DNA of 64,000 nucleotides, from the NCBI GenBank assembly GCA_963829585.1, contig CAWHJD010000015.1, positions 186,001 through 250,000 on the forward strand. The letters are read 5' to 3'. Within the stretch, counting starts at the first letter, position 1; every line of letters starts with the position of its first letter. A program made the translations under genes and the position numbers. This document shows, one piece after another, positions 12,047 to 21,330 of the stretch. The notes under the pieces were generated by a model, which saw only the letters and a program-made list of their open reading frames with translations, was not told the origin of the DNA and made no database searches. This DNA is from Sva-07 sp963829585 (GTDB lineage Bacteria > Actinomycetota > Acidimicrobiia > Acidimicrobiales > Ilumatobacteraceae).

Positions 12047-13731
12047 AGCGGCCGATCACGAGTTCGGCCTGCTGTGATGCGTCCGCATGCCCCGTGACAG
12101 CGGAGAGGAAATGACGTCGATCGATGGCCCTGGCGGTCAGATCGGTGACCGCCGCAACGGTCGCAGTACGCGGCACGTCTCGCAGGAGGGCGATCTCGCC
12201 GAACGACTCGCCGACCTCGAGATCCGCGACCGGTTGTCCCGACTTCGAGACGCGCGCAACACCTGACTCGATCACGTAGAACCGATCGCCGTGGTCGCCC
12301 TCGGCGAACACCGGGGAACCGGCGAGCACCATCACCCGCTCGGACGACCGAGCGAGGCGCTCGATCACGTGCTCGGGCAACACGGCGAGCATGGGAACGC
12401 CACGGAGCAGGTCGAGGCCCTCGGGCGCGAGCGCCGTCTTGTCGACACGGCCGAGTCCGGGGATTGCCATGACCACCAGCAACGTGACGCCCACACCGAG
12501 CACCACCAGCCCGGCGGTGAGGCCGATCGTCGCAATGATCGCCGGCATCACCGCAGCACCGATCGCCATGCCGGCGATCGCGGCGCTCTCGAGCGCACCG
12601 AAGACGCGGCCGAGCACGTCGTCGGGAACGAGCCGTTGGATGATCGTCTCGGCGTTGACGTCGACCATCGAGTTCCCGATGCCGATGAGCACCATGGCGA
12701 CGAGGGCGGAGGGAAGGGAGGCGAACGCCGCAACGAGGAGCAGTGGTGCCGCCCACAACGCCACACCGACGCCGAAGTCGCGGGACAACTTGCCGCGTTG
12801 GGAGAGCACCAGTGCAACCATGCTGCCGATCAAGCCGCCGACGCCCAGCGCTGCGTTGAGCACGCCGACACCGCTCTCCGCCATCTCGAGCAGATCGAGC
12901 GCGATCGTCACCTGATACACGGCGGAGCAGCCATACGACGAAGGTCTGCACGACGTAGAGCGCCACGATCAGACGCAGGTTCCGGTCTCGCAGGATGACG
13001 CGGTAGCCGGCAGCGATCTCGGCGTACATACTGCTGCCCTGTTCGGCTGGTTCATCGTCGTCGGGCGCCTCGTCCACTTCGATCAGGGTCTCGTTGCCGT
13101 GTGTGGTCTCGACCACCACGGCGGCGCGCCGTACCCCGAACACCATCACCGCCGACCAGACGAACGTCAGTGCATCGAAGATGAGGACTGCCCCGACGTC
13201 GGCCACCGCCAGCAGCAACCCGGCAATCATCGGGCCGACGAAGAAGCCGAGACTGTTGATCGTGCTCGATGCGACGTTCGCAGCGGTCAGCTCGGACGGA
13301 TTGGTCGCAAGACTCGGGAGCAGCGAAGCCTGCGCCGGCCGAAACGTCAACCCGACGACGCCCACGAGTATCGCCAGGACATAGACGGGCAGCGCCGGCC
13401 CATCGGCGAGCACGATGGCCGCTGCGGCAAGTACCAGGACGACTCGAATCACGTCCGCGCCGATCATCAGCCGGCGTCGGTCGTACCTGTCGGCCAGAAC
13501 GGACAGGACCGAGGCGAGGACCGCCATCGCGACGAAGCGCGCCACGCTGAACAGGCCGAGTGCGGTGGCGCCACCGTTCTGATAGGCGTAGACGCTCAGC
13601 GCCACGCTGAACGCCCAGTCGCCGATCACCGATCCGACGAGGGCGAGATTGATGCGCCGGAGCGATGGATTGCGGAAAACGCCCACCATCGCCAGACGCG
13701 ACTCGGCGAACTGCTCACCAATCACCGTCAT
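12030..13731 (-). pseudogene. MFS transporter with C-terminal cyclic-nucleotide-binding domain, split by a frameshift
   Basis: Two frames join into one protein of about 566 residues. The N-terminal half (from ATG 13731) has MFS helices with the loop motif LADRYDRRRLMIGAD. After a shift at about 12921-12936 the second frame continues with helices from TIALDLLEMAESGVG. It ends in a CRP-like domain near residues 430-560 with the phosphate-cassette-like stretch LEVGESFGEIALLRDVPRTA. Total length is 3n+1, so one extra base explains the break. Both halves are well conserved, so a sequencing error is more likely than decay. It is a transporter of unknown cargo, perhaps gated by a nucleotide. Confidence 0.8.
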
Positions 13732-13803
13732 GTTCGCGTCGTCACCGCCTCACCTCGGAATGCATCGCAAACGTAGACGGCGCACCCGGACCACAATGTC
13801 ATC

Positions 13804-14541
13804 GTGGCCAACCCCGGAAATCTGACACGCCAACTCGCAGCGGTGGCCGACTCGTTCGGCCCGATGTCGATGCCCGTCGAACATCGCAACCAGCTCATCG
13901 ACCTCTGCGCGCTGACCCGGCTCGCGGTCGGGGCCGCGAGCGTGTCGATCGCGCGGCTCGACGACGGCGAGCTGTCGTACGAGGCGGCCGAGGGAACCGG
14001 CGCGGCGAACGTGATGGGTCTACGTCTGCCGTCCGACCGGGGTATCGCCGGCTACGTCGCTCACACGGGCCAGTCACTCGTGGTCGACGAGGTGCACTCC
14101 GACCCGCGATTCGCACGCGATGTCGCGGAGCGCATCGGGTACGTGCCGAATTCTCTGCTGGCGGTCCCGGTCGTCGACCTGCAGGACCGGGTACTCGGTG
14201 TCATCTCGGTCCTCGACCGAACCGTCGGGATCGGCGATCCGCTCGCGGTGACGTCGGCGTCGGCGCGGGTGGCGGCGCCGATTCTCGCGATGTCCGGCGC
14301 GGTCACGAGGCTGGGTCCGCTCCTCCTTCGAGCGCTCGCTGACGCTGTCGACGCGGACGAGACCACGCTCGTCAAGGCACTTCGTCGCCTCGCCGACGAG
14401 CTCCCGGAGGACGAGGCCCAGATCGCCACGCTCGCCTCGCTGCTCGCGCAGCTCCGGTTACTGCCGGCGGCGTCCCAGCAGGCCGTCGAACGCATCCTGC
14501 TCGAGAGCATCTCGCTCGCCACACCGAGGCGCCGTTGGTGA
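13804..14541 (+). CDS. GAF domain-containing sensor protein
   Basis: 245 residues. The GAF domain spans about residues 20-165, with the core LPSDRGIAGYVAHTGQSLVVDEVHSDPRF split over typical GAF strands (positions about 73-101) and the closing strand SLLAVPVVDLQDRVLGVISV. A Leu/Ala-rich helical tail follows (about 170-240) and no kinase, HTH or GGDEF module is attached. It would bind a small ligand or sense redox. Its last codons overlap the start of the subtilase gene by GTGA, so the two are translationally coupled, and the protease is the obvious candidate partner. Confidence 0.85.
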   Translation: MANPGNLTRQLAAVADSFGPMSMPVEHRNQLIDLCALTRLAVGAASVSIARLDDGELSYEAAEGTGAANVMGLRLPSDRGIAGYVAHTGQSLVVDEVHSDPRFARDVAERIGYVPNSLLAVPVVDLQDRVLGVISVLDRTVGIGDPLAVTSASARVAAPILAMSGAVTRLGPLLLRALADAVDADETTLVKALRRLADELPEDEAQIATLASLLAQLRLLPAASQQAVERILLESISLATPRRRW

Positions 14542-15374
14542 CCAACAGTTCGATTCTCCCGGCATGGTCGGAACCGTTCCACCGCGAGGACGGGCCGGGG
14601 CCTGCGCCGTCGATCGCCTTCCCGCAGGCGCTCACGAGGGCATGGGCATACGGTGACGGCAGCGGCAGGGGCGTGCGCGTCGCTGTGGTCGACAGCGGAG
14701 TCGACGGCGATCACCCGATGGTCGGCGGGGTCGAGCAGTACGTCGCGATCGATCGCGACGACACGACCGAGACCGGCGTGCGCTTCGTGCCCGGGACGCA
14801 CCGCGACCTGTACGGCCATGGAACCGCGTGCGCGGCCATCATCCGCGAGGTGGCCCCCGAGGTCGAACTCGTGTCGGTCCGCGTGCTCCGCGACGACCTG
14901 AAGGGAAGTGTCGCCGCCTTCGCCTTCGGCGTCGAGTGGTGCATCGAGGAGGGTGTCGACATCATCAACCTCAGCATGTCGACGGCGAGCGATCGCTGGG
15001 CCGACACGTTCTGGGACCTCGTCGACCTGGCCACGTACCGGGGCGTGTTGCTCGTCTCGGCGATGAACAACGAACGCAAGCGCACCATCCCGAGTGAGTT
15101 CGCGGGTGTGTTCTCGGTCGCCTGTGCTCCCGGCAGCGATCGCGAGATGGTCTGGTGCAATCCACAGGGGCCGGCCGAGTGGGGAGCCGCAGGCATCGAC
15201 GTCGATGTGGCGTGGTCGAACGGTGCGACCATCCGCACCACCGGGAACTCGTTCGCCGCCCCCGTGGTGGCCGGACATCTCGCCCGCATCCTCGCCGCTC
15301 ACCCCGGCATCAGGCCGTGGCAGGCGAAGACGATCCTGGCGCAGTTGGCCGTGAACGCGCCCTCACCGACCTGA
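14538..15374 (+). CDS. S8 family serine peptidase (subtilase), no signal peptide
   Basis: A 278-residue subtilisin-fold protease. The triad is D52 in VAVVDSGVDGDHP, H94 in LYGHGTACAAI and S238 in TTGNSFAAPVVAG, with the oxyanion Asn at about 177 in SAMNNE. There is no signal peptide, no I9 prodomain and no membrane anchor, so it should be cytosolic and active without a propeptide. That is unusual for the family. GTG 14538 overlaps the GAF gene stop by four bases; a TTG one codon earlier is possible. The GAF partner may control it. Confidence 0.9.
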   Translation: MTNSSILPAWSEPFHREDGPGPAPSIAFPQALTRAWAYGDGSGRGVRVAVVDSGVDGDHPMVGGVEQYVAIDRDDTTETGVRFVPGTHRDLYGHGTACAAIIREVAPEVELVSVRVLRDDLKGSVAAFAFGVEWCIEEGVDIINLSMSTASDRWADTFWDLVDLATYRGVLLVSAMNNERKRTIPSEFAGVFSVACAPGSDREMVWCNPQGPAEWGAAGIDVDVAWSNGATIRTTGNSFAAPVVAGHLARILAAHPGIRPWQAKTILAQLAVNAPSPT

Positions 15375-15393
15375 GACGCGCGACCGGAAACGC

Positions 15394-15433
15394 GTCGAAG
15401 GGGCACCGACCCCGCCGTCGGTGCCCCTTCGAC
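15394..15433. terminator. strong bidirectional hairpin terminator
   Basis: A perfect 17-bp stem, GTCGAAGGGGCACCGAC with its complement, closes on loop CCCGCC. It lies between the convergent subtilase gene and the 57-residue gene, ending 10 bases before the latter's stop codon. No T-run follows. Confidence 0.8.
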
Positions 15434-15442
15434 AACTCGGAG

Positions 15443-15616
15443 TCAGATGGCGACCTTGTGGCCCTCGGCCTCGTCGTCGAGCGCGTCGCCGTGGCGGATC
15501 AACGAACGCTTTCCCGCGTCGTCGGCCTCACCGAACATGACCTTCTCGTGAACCCGGTGCCCCTCGGCCGTATCGGTGTCGATGGTGCGGTTGACTTCGT
15601 TGTCCTTGGTGCTCAT
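15443..15616 (-). CDS. small hydrophilic hypothetical protein (57 aa)
   Basis: I do not recognise this protein. It is short, charged and without membrane segment or cysteine. Two similar stretches, TDTAEGHRVHE near residue 14 and DDEAEGHKVAI at the C-terminus, suggest a degenerate internal repeat. ATG 15616 is chosen because GGGAG lies about 8 bases upstream; an upstream in-frame start would add 20 unlikely residues. It is monocistronic between a strong terminator and the crp-like gene. Disordered or stress-related proteins often look like this, but that is a guess. Confidence 0.65.
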   Translation of the reverse strand: MSTKDNEVNRTIDTDTAEGHRVHEKVMFGEADDAGKRSLIRHGDALDDEAEGHKVAI

Positions 15617-15723
15617 GTTCTGTCTCCCTCGTGGTGCGGGCCGGTCAGCCCCCGATTGTTTGATCGCATTCTGCACGAACCCCGCGACGCAGAATTGTCA
15701 GCCGTCTGACACTCCCGAGAAAT

Positions 15724-16428
15724 TCATTCGAATCGACCACCCGCCGACACCGAGCGGCGGCGTAGGCCATGTTCGTCGACGATCCGCACGGTCCGACCCT
15801 CGAGGCGGATCAAGCCCGCCTCCTCCAGGGCTCGCATCACCTGGTTCACGCTCTGTCGAGCCCCACCGAGCATCTGTCCCAACTCGGCTTGCGTGAGCGT
15901 GAGCGTGATGGCTGCTCGGCCCTGACGTTCCTGTTCGGTGAGGAGGTACTTGGCCAACCGGCCACCGAGATCGAGATATGCGAGGTCGGCGAGACCATCG
16001 GTGACGGTTCTCAGCCGAGCGGCGAGCATCGTCACCATCTGACGGGCGATTGCCGGGTCGGACCGGTACGCCGCGCGAAACGCGCCGGCGGGCACTTCGA
16101 TGATCTCCGAGCGGCGCAACGCCGCGATCGATGCAGACCGGGGCACGTCGTCCAGAACGCCGAGCTCACCGACGACCTCTCCTTCGTGGATGAGTGCCAG
16201 TGTGGGCTCCGTTCCCTGCATCGACGACGTGAAGACACGCAGGGTCCCGGACGCGACGACATGGATCGAGGTGGCCGGCTCGGCGACCGCGAACAACACC
16301 TCGTTGCGTTGAACTGTCCGCCATCGCGATGCCCGAGCAAGGTCGGCGATCGTTGCGGGGGCTGCGACCCCGAAGAGCGGTGTCGCCGCGAGGACGTCGT
16401 CGATGCTCCGTTTCGAGACGTCCGCCAC
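15724..16428 (-). CDS. Crp/Fnr family transcriptional regulator
   Basis: 234 residues. The cyclic-nucleotide-binding beta-roll occupies about residues 15-130, with EGEVVGELGVLDDVPRSASI as the phosphate cassette, though the Arg-Ser/Thr pair is not canonical, so cAMP binding is uncertain. The Crp-type winged helix is near residues 175-225: LTQAELGQMLGGARQSVNQV. There is no Fnr-like cysteine cluster. It lies 7 bases downstream of the beta-lactamase-like gene on the same strand and may share its transcript. Confidence 0.9.
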   Translation of the reverse strand: MADVSKRSIDDVLAATPLFGVAAPATIADLARASRWRTVQRNEVLFAVAEPATSIHVVASGTLRVFTSSMQGTEPTLALIHEGEVVGELGVLDDVPRSASIAALRRSEIIEVPAGAFRAAYRSDPAIARQMVTMLAARLRTVTDGLADLAYLDLGGRLAKYLLTEQERQGRAAITLTLTQAELGQMLGGARQSVNQVMRALEEAGLIRLEGRTVRIVDEHGLRRRSVSAGGRFE

Positions 16429-16435
16429 AGCAGGA

Positions 16436-17677
16436 TCAGTCGATGATCGCCTGGTAGGTCAGCGATCGCATGTCTCGATCAGGCGACAGGACGCCGGTCA
16501 TGTACTGGCTCATGAAGATCCCGACCAGCTCCTCGGCGGGGTCGATCCAGTAGTAGGTCTTGGCGGCGCCCGCCCAGCCGAACTCGCCGGACGAACCCGG
16601 TCCGGCGGTCTGCGCCGGGTCGAGCATGACCCGTGAACCGAGCCCGAAGCCCATCCCGGGGTTCGCCTGACCGAGCAGTTCCCACGGCATCAGCCCGGCC
16701 GGGAGATGGTTGCTGTGCATCAGCTCGAGCGTCTTGCGGCCGACGATGCGTTCACCGTCGAATGCCCCCTCGTTGGCCAGCATCTGAGCGAATCGCATGT
16801 AGTCGCCGATGGTCGAGAACAGGCCGAGCCCGCCGCGGCTGAAGATGTCAGGGGTACCGGTCGGATAGGTCGCCGACACGTCGATCCGTTCGTTGAAACC
16901 GCTCAGTGCGGCCTCGAGCAGTTGGATCCCCGAGTAGTTCTCTCCGACGAGATCGGGAAGCCCGTACATGGCGGCGAGGCGGTGGAGTTCCGAGTCGGGC
17001 ACACCGAAGCCGGTGTCGACCATGCCGAGCGGATCGAACAGTCGGTCGCGGAGAAAGTCGCCCAACGACTGTCCGGAGATCACTTCGATCAGTCGGGCTG
17101 CGACGTCGATCCCCAGGCTGTAGTGCCAGCGAGCGCCCGGCTGCGAGGCGAGCGGCAGGGTCGCGAGCTCGTCGATCATCTCCTCCAGCGTGCGGGTCGC
17201 GTCGTGGCTGATGCGGTGGTCGCGGTACATCTGAGCGACCGGTGTGTCGATCATGAAGTCGTAGGTGAGGCCGCTGGTGTGTGTCAGCACGTCGCGGATG
17301 TCCATCGGCCTGACCGGGTCGACGAGCGTGCCGTCGGCGCCCAGCACCTTGACGGCGCCGAAGGCGGGAAGGTAGGTGGCGATCGGCTGCTCGAGCTGGA
17401 ACCGGCCCTCCTCGTGGAGCAGCATCAGAGCGGTCGACACGATCGGCTTGGTCATCGAGTAGATCCGGAAGATCGTGTCGGCGGTCATCGGCAGGTCGGC
17501 TTCCCTGTCGCGGTGGCCGAACTGTTCGGCATGGACGACCTGCCCGCGTCGGCTGATCATCGTGCTGATGCCGACGACGCCGCGTTCGCCGACATAGGAC
17601 TCCATGATCGGTCGCAGACGATCGAGTCGTTTCGCGCTCATCCCGACGGCTTCCGGCGTTGTGGTGTTGCTGCTCAC
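16436..17677 (-). CDS. serine hydrolase of the beta-lactamase/EstB family
   Basis: 413 residues with the penicillin-binding-protein fold. The nucleophile motif SxxK is FRIYSMTKPIVSTA and the second motif is a Tyr in WHYSLGIDVAA. The C-terminal SGEFGWAGAAKTYYWIDP fits esterase-type members (EstB, LovD-like). No signal peptide is visible, so a periplasmic beta-lactamase role is unlikely; an intracellular esterase or transesterase fits better. It is the first gene of a pair with the Crp-like regulator. Confidence 0.88.
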   Translation of the reverse strand: MSSNTTTPEAVGMSAKRLDRLRPIMESYVGERGVVGISTMISRRGQVVHAEQFGHRDREADLPMTADTIFRIYSMTKPIVSTALMLLHEEGRFQLEQPIATYLPAFGAVKVLGADGTLVDPVRPMDIRDVLTHTSGLTYDFMIDTPVAQMYRDHRISHDATRTLEEMIDELATLPLASQPGARWHYSLGIDVAARLIEVISGQSLGDFLRDRLFDPLGMVDTGFGVPDSELHRLAAMYGLPDLVGENYSGIQLLEAALSGFNERIDVSATYPTGTPDIFSRGGLGLFSTIGDYMRFAQMLANEGAFDGERIVGRKTLELMHSNHLPAGLMPWELLGQANPGMGFGLGSRVMLDPAQTAGPGSSGEFGWAGAAKTYYWIDPAEELVGIFMSQYMTGVLSPDRDMRSLTYQAIID

Positions 17678-17760
17678 GTTGGACCCCCTCCCAGCTCGGT
17701 TCGCGAGACCATAACCGTGGCGCCGCGTTCAGGCGATTCGCGTGTGGCGGATCGAGGGTG

Positions 17761-19470
17761 TCAGGGCGTTCCGATTCCCGATCGGCTGTCGACCTTCCTC
17801 GAGGGCCCGATTCCTTCGAAGCCCGGGCCGGCCGAGCCCATCACGTCGATCAGGATGTCGGCAGCCACCGAGGAGTACACACAGATCTCACCGTTGGCGT
17901 CCGGCTGTACGACGGCGAAGTTGGCGATCGTCCGGCCTCGACCGAAGTTGATGTTCGAGGTGTCCGGACGGCCCCCGGCACAGGGGTACACGGTGCCGAA
18001 ACCGGCGCCCTCGGGCTCGACGATCGTCAGGTTCATGAAGACTGCTTCGATCGGACTGCCGGTGTCGAGTTCGGTGTCGCCGATCGAGAAGCGGACCACA
18101 CGGCCGGGTACTCGCGTCGAACCGTCCGATCGTGTGTCGGCCACGCGGTCCGGTCGCACCAGGTCGATCGGTTCGTCGGAGGCGAAGGAGGCGAACCGGT
18201 CCACGATGAGATGTGTCGTGGTGGAGGCGATGATGCACACGTTGCCGTCGGCGTCCGGGCGCGCCATCACCAGGTTCGGCGTGACGGAGCCCGGCACGAG
18301 ATTGACGTTCGACGTCTCGAGGGTGGTCAGTCCGCAGGCCTGAACGGTCACGAATCCGGGCGCGTCGGCACCGAGGGCGGTGACGTTCAGCGCCACCGCA
18401 CCGACCCCCGGATCGGCCACGTGCAGTTCGAGTTCGGCCGACGCCGGCTGTCGGGCGCCCACGATCCGGCTGTCGTGGAGCCTGGTCGGAGTCGCATCGA
18501 GGAGGTCCACCGTCTCGTCGAATCGACCGAACAGGTCGACGATGAGTTCGGTGGTCGTCTGGTTGTACACGCAGATGTCGCCGCTCGGCCCGACCGGGAC
18601 GATTGCAGCGGCTGCCACCGTGTGATCACGACCGTGGTTCAGGTTGCTCACGTCGGGTCGGGTCACCTCGCAGGGATACGCCGCGAACCAGCCCGAAGCA
18701 CGGGTTCCCGTGGCCGTGAGGTTGACGGCAACCGCGGTCGTCGGGGCGTCGGCAACGTGGATCCGGGTCACCGTTGCGTTCTCGAGCCGCGTCTCGGTGC
18801 TGTGGACCGCCTCCGCGATGAGCGAGCTGTAGAGCGCGGCACCCGTCGGGTTCAGGTGGATCGCGTCATAGGTGAGGCCGGGTTGGTCGGCTGCAGCTGC
18901 CCAGTCGACGAGGGTGAGGTTCGGATGCCGCTCGACCGCCCGCTCGAGGTGTTCGTTGACCGTCGGGAAGTACCACGAGTACTTCAGTCCCTCCTGCCAC
19001 GCCGAGGCCGAGACGTACTGCGGTTTCACCTCGCGAAGCGTCACCCAGTAGATGTGCTCGACGCCGGCATTTGTCAGGGTGTCGATCATCGAGTCGATCG
19101 ACCGGTCGAAGCGTGCTGGGTCCCAGTACGGATAGTTGTACCCGCTCCCGATCACGACGTGATCGCCGATGATCGAAGGGTTCGACATCAACGTCGGGAT
19201 CACGTGCCGGTCACGGAGTTGTTCGACCATGTAGGCCGGCGTCCCGATCGTGTTCACCTCCCAGTCGGCGGGAAACGCCCGCGGGAGCGCTGCTGCAGCG
19301 CCCAGGCCGACCGAATCGCTGAAGAGCGTGACGCGATGTTCCGGAGGTGCCGCATGGGCGACCTCCGCCGCGGCCGGGGCCAGCACCGACGAAGCAGCGG
19401 CGAGGGCAGCAGCCAGACCGACGACGAGATGGCGCAACAGTCGTGGATCGCGCCTCACGTGCGCCGTCAC
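17761..19470 (-). CDS. secreted SGNH-hydrolase-like protein with three C-terminal beta repeats (A)
   Basis: 569 residues. An N-terminal signal peptide (RRDPRLLRHLVVGLAAALA, cleavage near AHA-APP) is followed by an SGNH-like domain with LFSDSVGLGAA (Ser block I) and YDAIHLNPTG (Asp-x-x-His block V). Three repeats of about 110 residues follow, each with a VAVNLTATG-type strand, a Cys in a YPC or QAC context, a SN(L/V/I)N turn, an ICVY/VCII strand and a closing DSR/DTR. GTG 19470 overlaps the stop of the upstream SGNH gene by GTGA, so the two are coupled. Probably a cell-surface esterase; the substrate is unknown. Confidence 0.8.
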   Translation of the reverse strand: MTAHVRRDPRLLRHLVVGLAAALAAASSVLAPAAAEVAHAAPPEHRVTLFSDSVGLGAAAALPRAFPADWEVNTIGTPAYMVEQLRDRHVIPTLMSNPSIIGDHVVIGSGYNYPYWDPARFDRSIDSMIDTLTNAGVEHIYWVTLREVKPQYVSASAWQEGLKYSWYFPTVNEHLERAVERHPNLTLVDWAAAADQPGLTYDAIHLNPTGAALYSSLIAEAVHSTETRLENATVTRIHVADAPTTAVAVNLTATGTRASGWFAAYPCEVTRPDVSNLNHGRDHTVAAAAIVPVGPSGDICVYNQTTTELIVDLFGRFDETVDLLDATPTRLHDSRIVGARQPASAELELHVADPGVGAVALNVTALGADAPGFVTVQACGLTTLETSNVNLVPGSVTPNLVMARPDADGNVCIIASTTTHLIVDRFASFASDEPIDLVRPDRVADTRSDGSTRVPGRVVRFSIGDTELDTGSPIEAVFMNLTIVEPEGAGFGTVYPCAGGRPDTSNINFGRGRTIANFAVVQPDANGEICVYSSVAADILIDVMGSAGPGFEGIGPSRKVDSRSGIGTP

Positions 19471-21254
19471 GGAACCCACCACCCCGTCACGTCGAACAGC
19501 GAATGGGTCACCGGTTGCGAATACACGCACAGCCTTCCTGAATCGGACACGCCCGTCGTGAGCGAGTTGGCGAGCACCTGGCCGGCGCGGGCATTCACCG
19601 ATGAGGTCGGTGGCGTCGATCCGCACGCGTTGCCGACGAGGTACCCCTCGGCCGCGGGGCCGACCATCGTGATCGTGCCCGTGACCGCCTTCGCATCCTG
19701 CGGCGTCACACGCACGTCCAGGGCCTGTCCGGCACCGTGAATCGGTGCCCATCCACCGATCGCATTACGGGTGTCGAGCATCCGGGTCGGGGGAACGGGG
19801 ACGAAGGACAACCCGCCGGCGCCGAACGTGCCCGTCAGGTCGACGATGACGTCGGTTGATGTGCTCGTCTCGACGCAGATCGTGTCCTGCTCCGACGTGG
19901 CGACGAAGGCTGAGCCTGCAACCGCCTCGATCGGTCCGTAGTTGACGTTCGACACACCGGTGACCGCATCGCACGGGGCGGCGCGGAGCCACCCGGGCCC
20001 GGCAGCGTTCACGACGGTGAGGTTGACGGCGACCGCCGTCGCCCCGGGTGGTGTGTCGACGACCAGAACAGCCGACCGGCCCGTGGCTCGGGTGTCGACG
20101 AGGCGCCGGTTCGTATCGAGGGGGGTGAACCCGCTCTCCCCCGCGCCACCGACGAAGGCTCCCTGCAGATCGACGATGACGTCGGTCTCACCGCTGTTGA
20201 AGATGCAGACACGGTCATCGGCTCCGAGTGGCGTCACGGTCATGGCACTGCGAGACACCCCACGCGTGAAGTTGACGGTCGATCCACTGTTCGTGCTCCC
20301 GCACGGGCCGGCCGAGAGGTAGCCGTCGGCTCCGGGCCCCGCCGCGGTCACGCTGATCGCGACCGCTGTCGTTGCGGCCGGCAGCCTGCCGGCGAAGTCC
20401 ACCGCGAGTTCCGTGCCGTCGGCTCGACGGCCAGGTGGGTCGAGACGCGTGTCGACGACACGGACAGGGTCGAGTGCCAGGAACCGGCTCGGCGATGCGG
20501 TGGGTGTCGGGAGTGCAGCATCGGTTCCCACCCGCACGGCGCGGGCGAGATCGGAGGTGAAGGCGGCCGCCATGCGAAGCGAACGCCGCCGATAGCCGGC
20601 GGCGTCGAGATGGGTGTTGTCGTTGCTCACATAGCCACCGGTGGCCATCTCCGTGGGCCAGTCCCACGTGAAGAAGTCGTCACGCTCGGCAGCGATCTGG
20701 GTGAGCGCCGAGTTCCACGCCGCCGACTCCGCTTCGCTGCCGGGGTTGCGCGTGATCATCGGCCACCAGATGCGGTGGCCCGGACCGATCAGCTCGACGA
20801 CATCGAGGATGCGCTTGCGCGAGCAGGCGACATCGACACGACAGATCGCCGAGTCGTTCGCGCCGAGGTTCACGATGACGTTCGGAGCGTCCCACCCTTG
20901 ACGCCGCCATGCTTCGATCCACCATCCCACCGTGGTGGTGTCGCCGGTCGGTCCCGCCTTGTCACCCACCCCGGCGCGGAACCGGATCGGGCCCCACCCG
21001 TTGGCATGCAGCTGATCGGGAAGCGTCGGGCTCCAGAGTCCGGATCCGAGCAGCACCGAGTCACCCACGACGGTCACTGCGCCGAGCGGGCCGGGCGTCG
21101 GCAGCTCGATGTCCTTGCTCAGCACGATGCCCTCGACGTCACCGTCGGCCGGGATGGCGGCCAGGCCGAGCACGAACACCGGGAGCAGGACGAGGGCACC
21201 GACCACACCACGCTTCCGGCGACGCCCACGCTCGGAGTTCGACGAGACGAACAT
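19467..21254 (-). CDS. secreted SGNH-hydrolase-like protein with three C-terminal beta repeats (B)
   Basis: 595 residues, paralogous in layout to its downstream neighbour. The N-terminus RRKRGVVGALVLLPVFVLGL is a signal peptide or anchor. The SGNH domain shows TVVGDSVLLGSG (block I), VIVNLGANDSA (block III) and DNTHLDAAGY (block V), so all catalytic blocks are present. Three C-terminal repeats follow with VAISVTAAG/VAVNLTVVN strands, SGSTVNF/SNVNY turns and closing VVDTR or LDTR. ATG 21254 was chosen because it immediately precedes the basic n-region. It is divergent from a third SGNH gene 76 bases away. Confidence 0.82.
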   Translation of the reverse strand: MFVSSNSERGRRRKRGVVGALVLLPVFVLGLAAIPADGDVEGIVLSKDIELPTPGPLGAVTVVGDSVLLGSGLWSPTLPDQLHANGWGPIRFRAGVGDKAGPTGDTTTVGWWIEAWRRQGWDAPNVIVNLGANDSAICRVDVACSRKRILDVVELIGPGHRIWWPMITRNPGSEAESAAWNSALTQIAAERDDFFTWDWPTEMATGGYVSNDNTHLDAAGYRRRSLRMAAAFTSDLARAVRVGTDAALPTPTASPSRFLALDPVRVVDTRLDPPGRRADGTELAVDFAGRLPAATTAVAISVTAAGPGADGYLSAGPCGSTNSGSTVNFTRGVSRSAMTVTPLGADDRVCIFNSGETDVIVDLQGAFVGGAGESGFTPLDTNRRLVDTRATGRSAVLVVDTPPGATAVAVNLTVVNAAGPGWLRAAPCDAVTGVSNVNYGPIEAVAGSAFVATSEQDTICVETSTSTDVIVDLTGTFGAGGLSFVPVPPTRMLDTRNAIGGWAPIHGAGQALDVRVTPQDAKAVTGTITMVGPAAEGYLVGNACGSTPPTSSVNARAGQVLANSLTTGVSDSGRLCVYSQPVTHSLFDVTGWWVP

Positions 21255-21317
21255 GACGGGCGTGACTCTATTCGCCGACAGCGGCGACGATCGGTCTCCG
21301 TCGCAGCGCCGACCGAA

Positions 21318-21323
21318 TAGGGT
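21318..21323 (+). promoter_or_regulatory. -10 box, near-leaderless promoter
   Basis: TAGGGT ends exactly 7 bases before GTG 21331, the spacing expected when transcription starts on the start codon. Confidence 0.5.
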
Positions 21324-21330
21324 CGCCGAC

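Noticed and set aside
16436..17677. Antibiotic resistance beta-lactamase
   Set aside because: No signal peptide, and motifs fit the EstB-type esterase branch better than class C beta-lactamases.
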